Of a stretch of DNA of 64,000 nt, positions 63,507 to 64,000 are shown in pieces. A model generated the notes under the pieces. That model saw only the letters and a program-made list of their open reading frames with translations, was not told where the DNA came from and searched no databases. Each line of letters starts with the position of its first letter. The stretch's first letter is position 1. The DNA lies in the NCBI GenBank assembly GCA_903860915.1, contig CAIOSJ010000004.1, positions 1-64,000 on the forward strand. The letters run 5' to 3'. Source of the DNA: an uncultured Actinomycetes bacterium (GTDB lineage: Bacteria > Actinomycetota > Acidimicrobiia > Acidimicrobiales > RAAP-2). The position numbers were made by a program, and so were the translations under genes.

Positions 63507-64000
63507 CGTGGCCCCGGAGCACTCTTGAACTGAACGGGGACTCGGCCAACGCCGTAGTCCTTACGAAGTGGGTGACCTTCCCAGTCTTCGGGCATCAAAA
63601 TTCTCGTGAGGTCGGGGTGACCATCAAACAAAATGCCGAAGAGGTCGAAGGCCTCACGCTCCATGGCTTCAGTACCCACGTAGAGATCAAACAGGGATGC
63701 GACTTCGGGACGCTCGTCATTCGCCTGTACGCGGATTCGCACACGCTGGCGCTTCGAGAGACTAAGGAGATTGACGACCACTTCGAATCGTTCGCCGACC
63801 AGACCTTCGGGAAGCGCACGACCCGGATGGGTCAGATAATCAACTCCGCAGAGATCGACGCACATTTCGAAACCATCGGACTTAAATGCCGCGACGAGAT
63901 CGAAGTACTGCTCACGCGTCGGGAAACACACCAGGTCGGTAGCGAGACCCTCGAGACAGAGAGTCCCAACTGGCGCCAGCGGTGGCAGCGCTATCACTTG
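63503..64000 (-). CDS. nuoC: NADH-quinone oxidoreductase subunit C (start at or beyond window edge)
   Basis: At least 164 residues. A GTG at 63997 could be the start, but the frame stays open to the edge, so the N-terminus is uncertain. Motifs are MCVDLCGVDYLTHPG, REAFDLFGILFDGHPDLTRILMPEDWEGHPLRKDY and YGVGRVPVQFK. It is the 30-kDa-type subunit of the connecting arm. nuoA and nuoB should lie outside the window. Confidence 0.92.
   Translation of the reverse strand, partial: QVIALPPLAPVGTLCLEGLATDLVCFPTREQYFDLVAAFKSDGFEMCVDLCGVDYLTHPGRALPEGLVGERFEVVVNLLSLSKRQRVRIRVQANDERPEVASLFDLYVGTEAMEREAFDLFGILFDGHPDLTRILMPEDWEGHPLRKDYGVGRVPVQFKSAPGPR

Overview
The window is high-GC DNA from an actinobacterium. 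The gene content and order (split pntA1-pntA2-pntB transhydrogenase, ctaC-ctaD-ctaF and ctaE-qcrC-qcrA-qcrB respiratory clusters with a diheme QcrC, HelD/HelR-type RNA polymerase motor, gapless nuoC-to-N operon) fit Actinobacteria, and I infer something near the Acidimicrobiia. No ribosomal RNA is present to confirm this.

Region 1 (1-10,702) is accessory DNA. It starts inside a very large RHS/YD-repeat protein whose last ~150 residues are a variable, A+T-richer tip. Behind it lies a graveyard of tip modules: a small membrane gene (probable immunity), a truncated copy of a second immunity-like gene, a 60-bp duplicate of the RHS core fused to an orphan papain-like amidase toxin, its probable immunity gene, a 67-codon toxin remnant, and an intact paralogue of the truncated immunity-like gene. 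After a gene-poor stretch with two strong palindromes comes a large serine recombinase whose last codons and stop lie inside the 3' half of a tRNA-Glu gene. This marks the right attachment site of an integrated element; the left end is not visible.

Region 2 (10,514-28,484) is chromosomal: tRNA-Glu, tRNA-Gln, a DUF218 protein, gltX, a single-cluster ferredoxin, an ABC1/UbiB kinase, an SRPBCC protein, an aldo/keto reductase, the proton-translocating transhydrogenase, hydrolases, an O6-alkylguanine methyltransferase, a translationally coupled DoxX-Rieske/response regulator/histidine kinase operon, DedA, a degenerate GH1-like protein, a crotonase, a CopD-like protein and TatA.

Region 3 (28,618-44,252) is the aerobic terminal-oxidase and haem region: ctaC-ctaD-ctaF on the plus strand; an MBL hydrolase with an unrecognised partner, a zinc-ribbon protein and a secreted phosphodiester glycosidase in the middle; ctaE-qcrCAB on the minus strand; a HelR-like helicase; then hemE-hemH-hemY (probably the coproporphyrin branch).

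Region 4 (44,249-49,857) holds a HAD phosphatase, a phosphoesterase-like/membrane/DUF2156 fusion, an MFS transporter and an ATP-grasp protein. Region 5 (49,854-64,000) is the complex I operon nuoC-D-E-F-G-H-I-J-K-L-M-N on the minus strand, with nuoC at the window edge and nuoA/nuoB outside. Together regions 2, 3 and 5 form an aerobic electron-transfer block: NADH through complex I to quinone, through the bcc complex to the aa3 oxidase, with haem synthesis and NAD(P)H balancing nearby.
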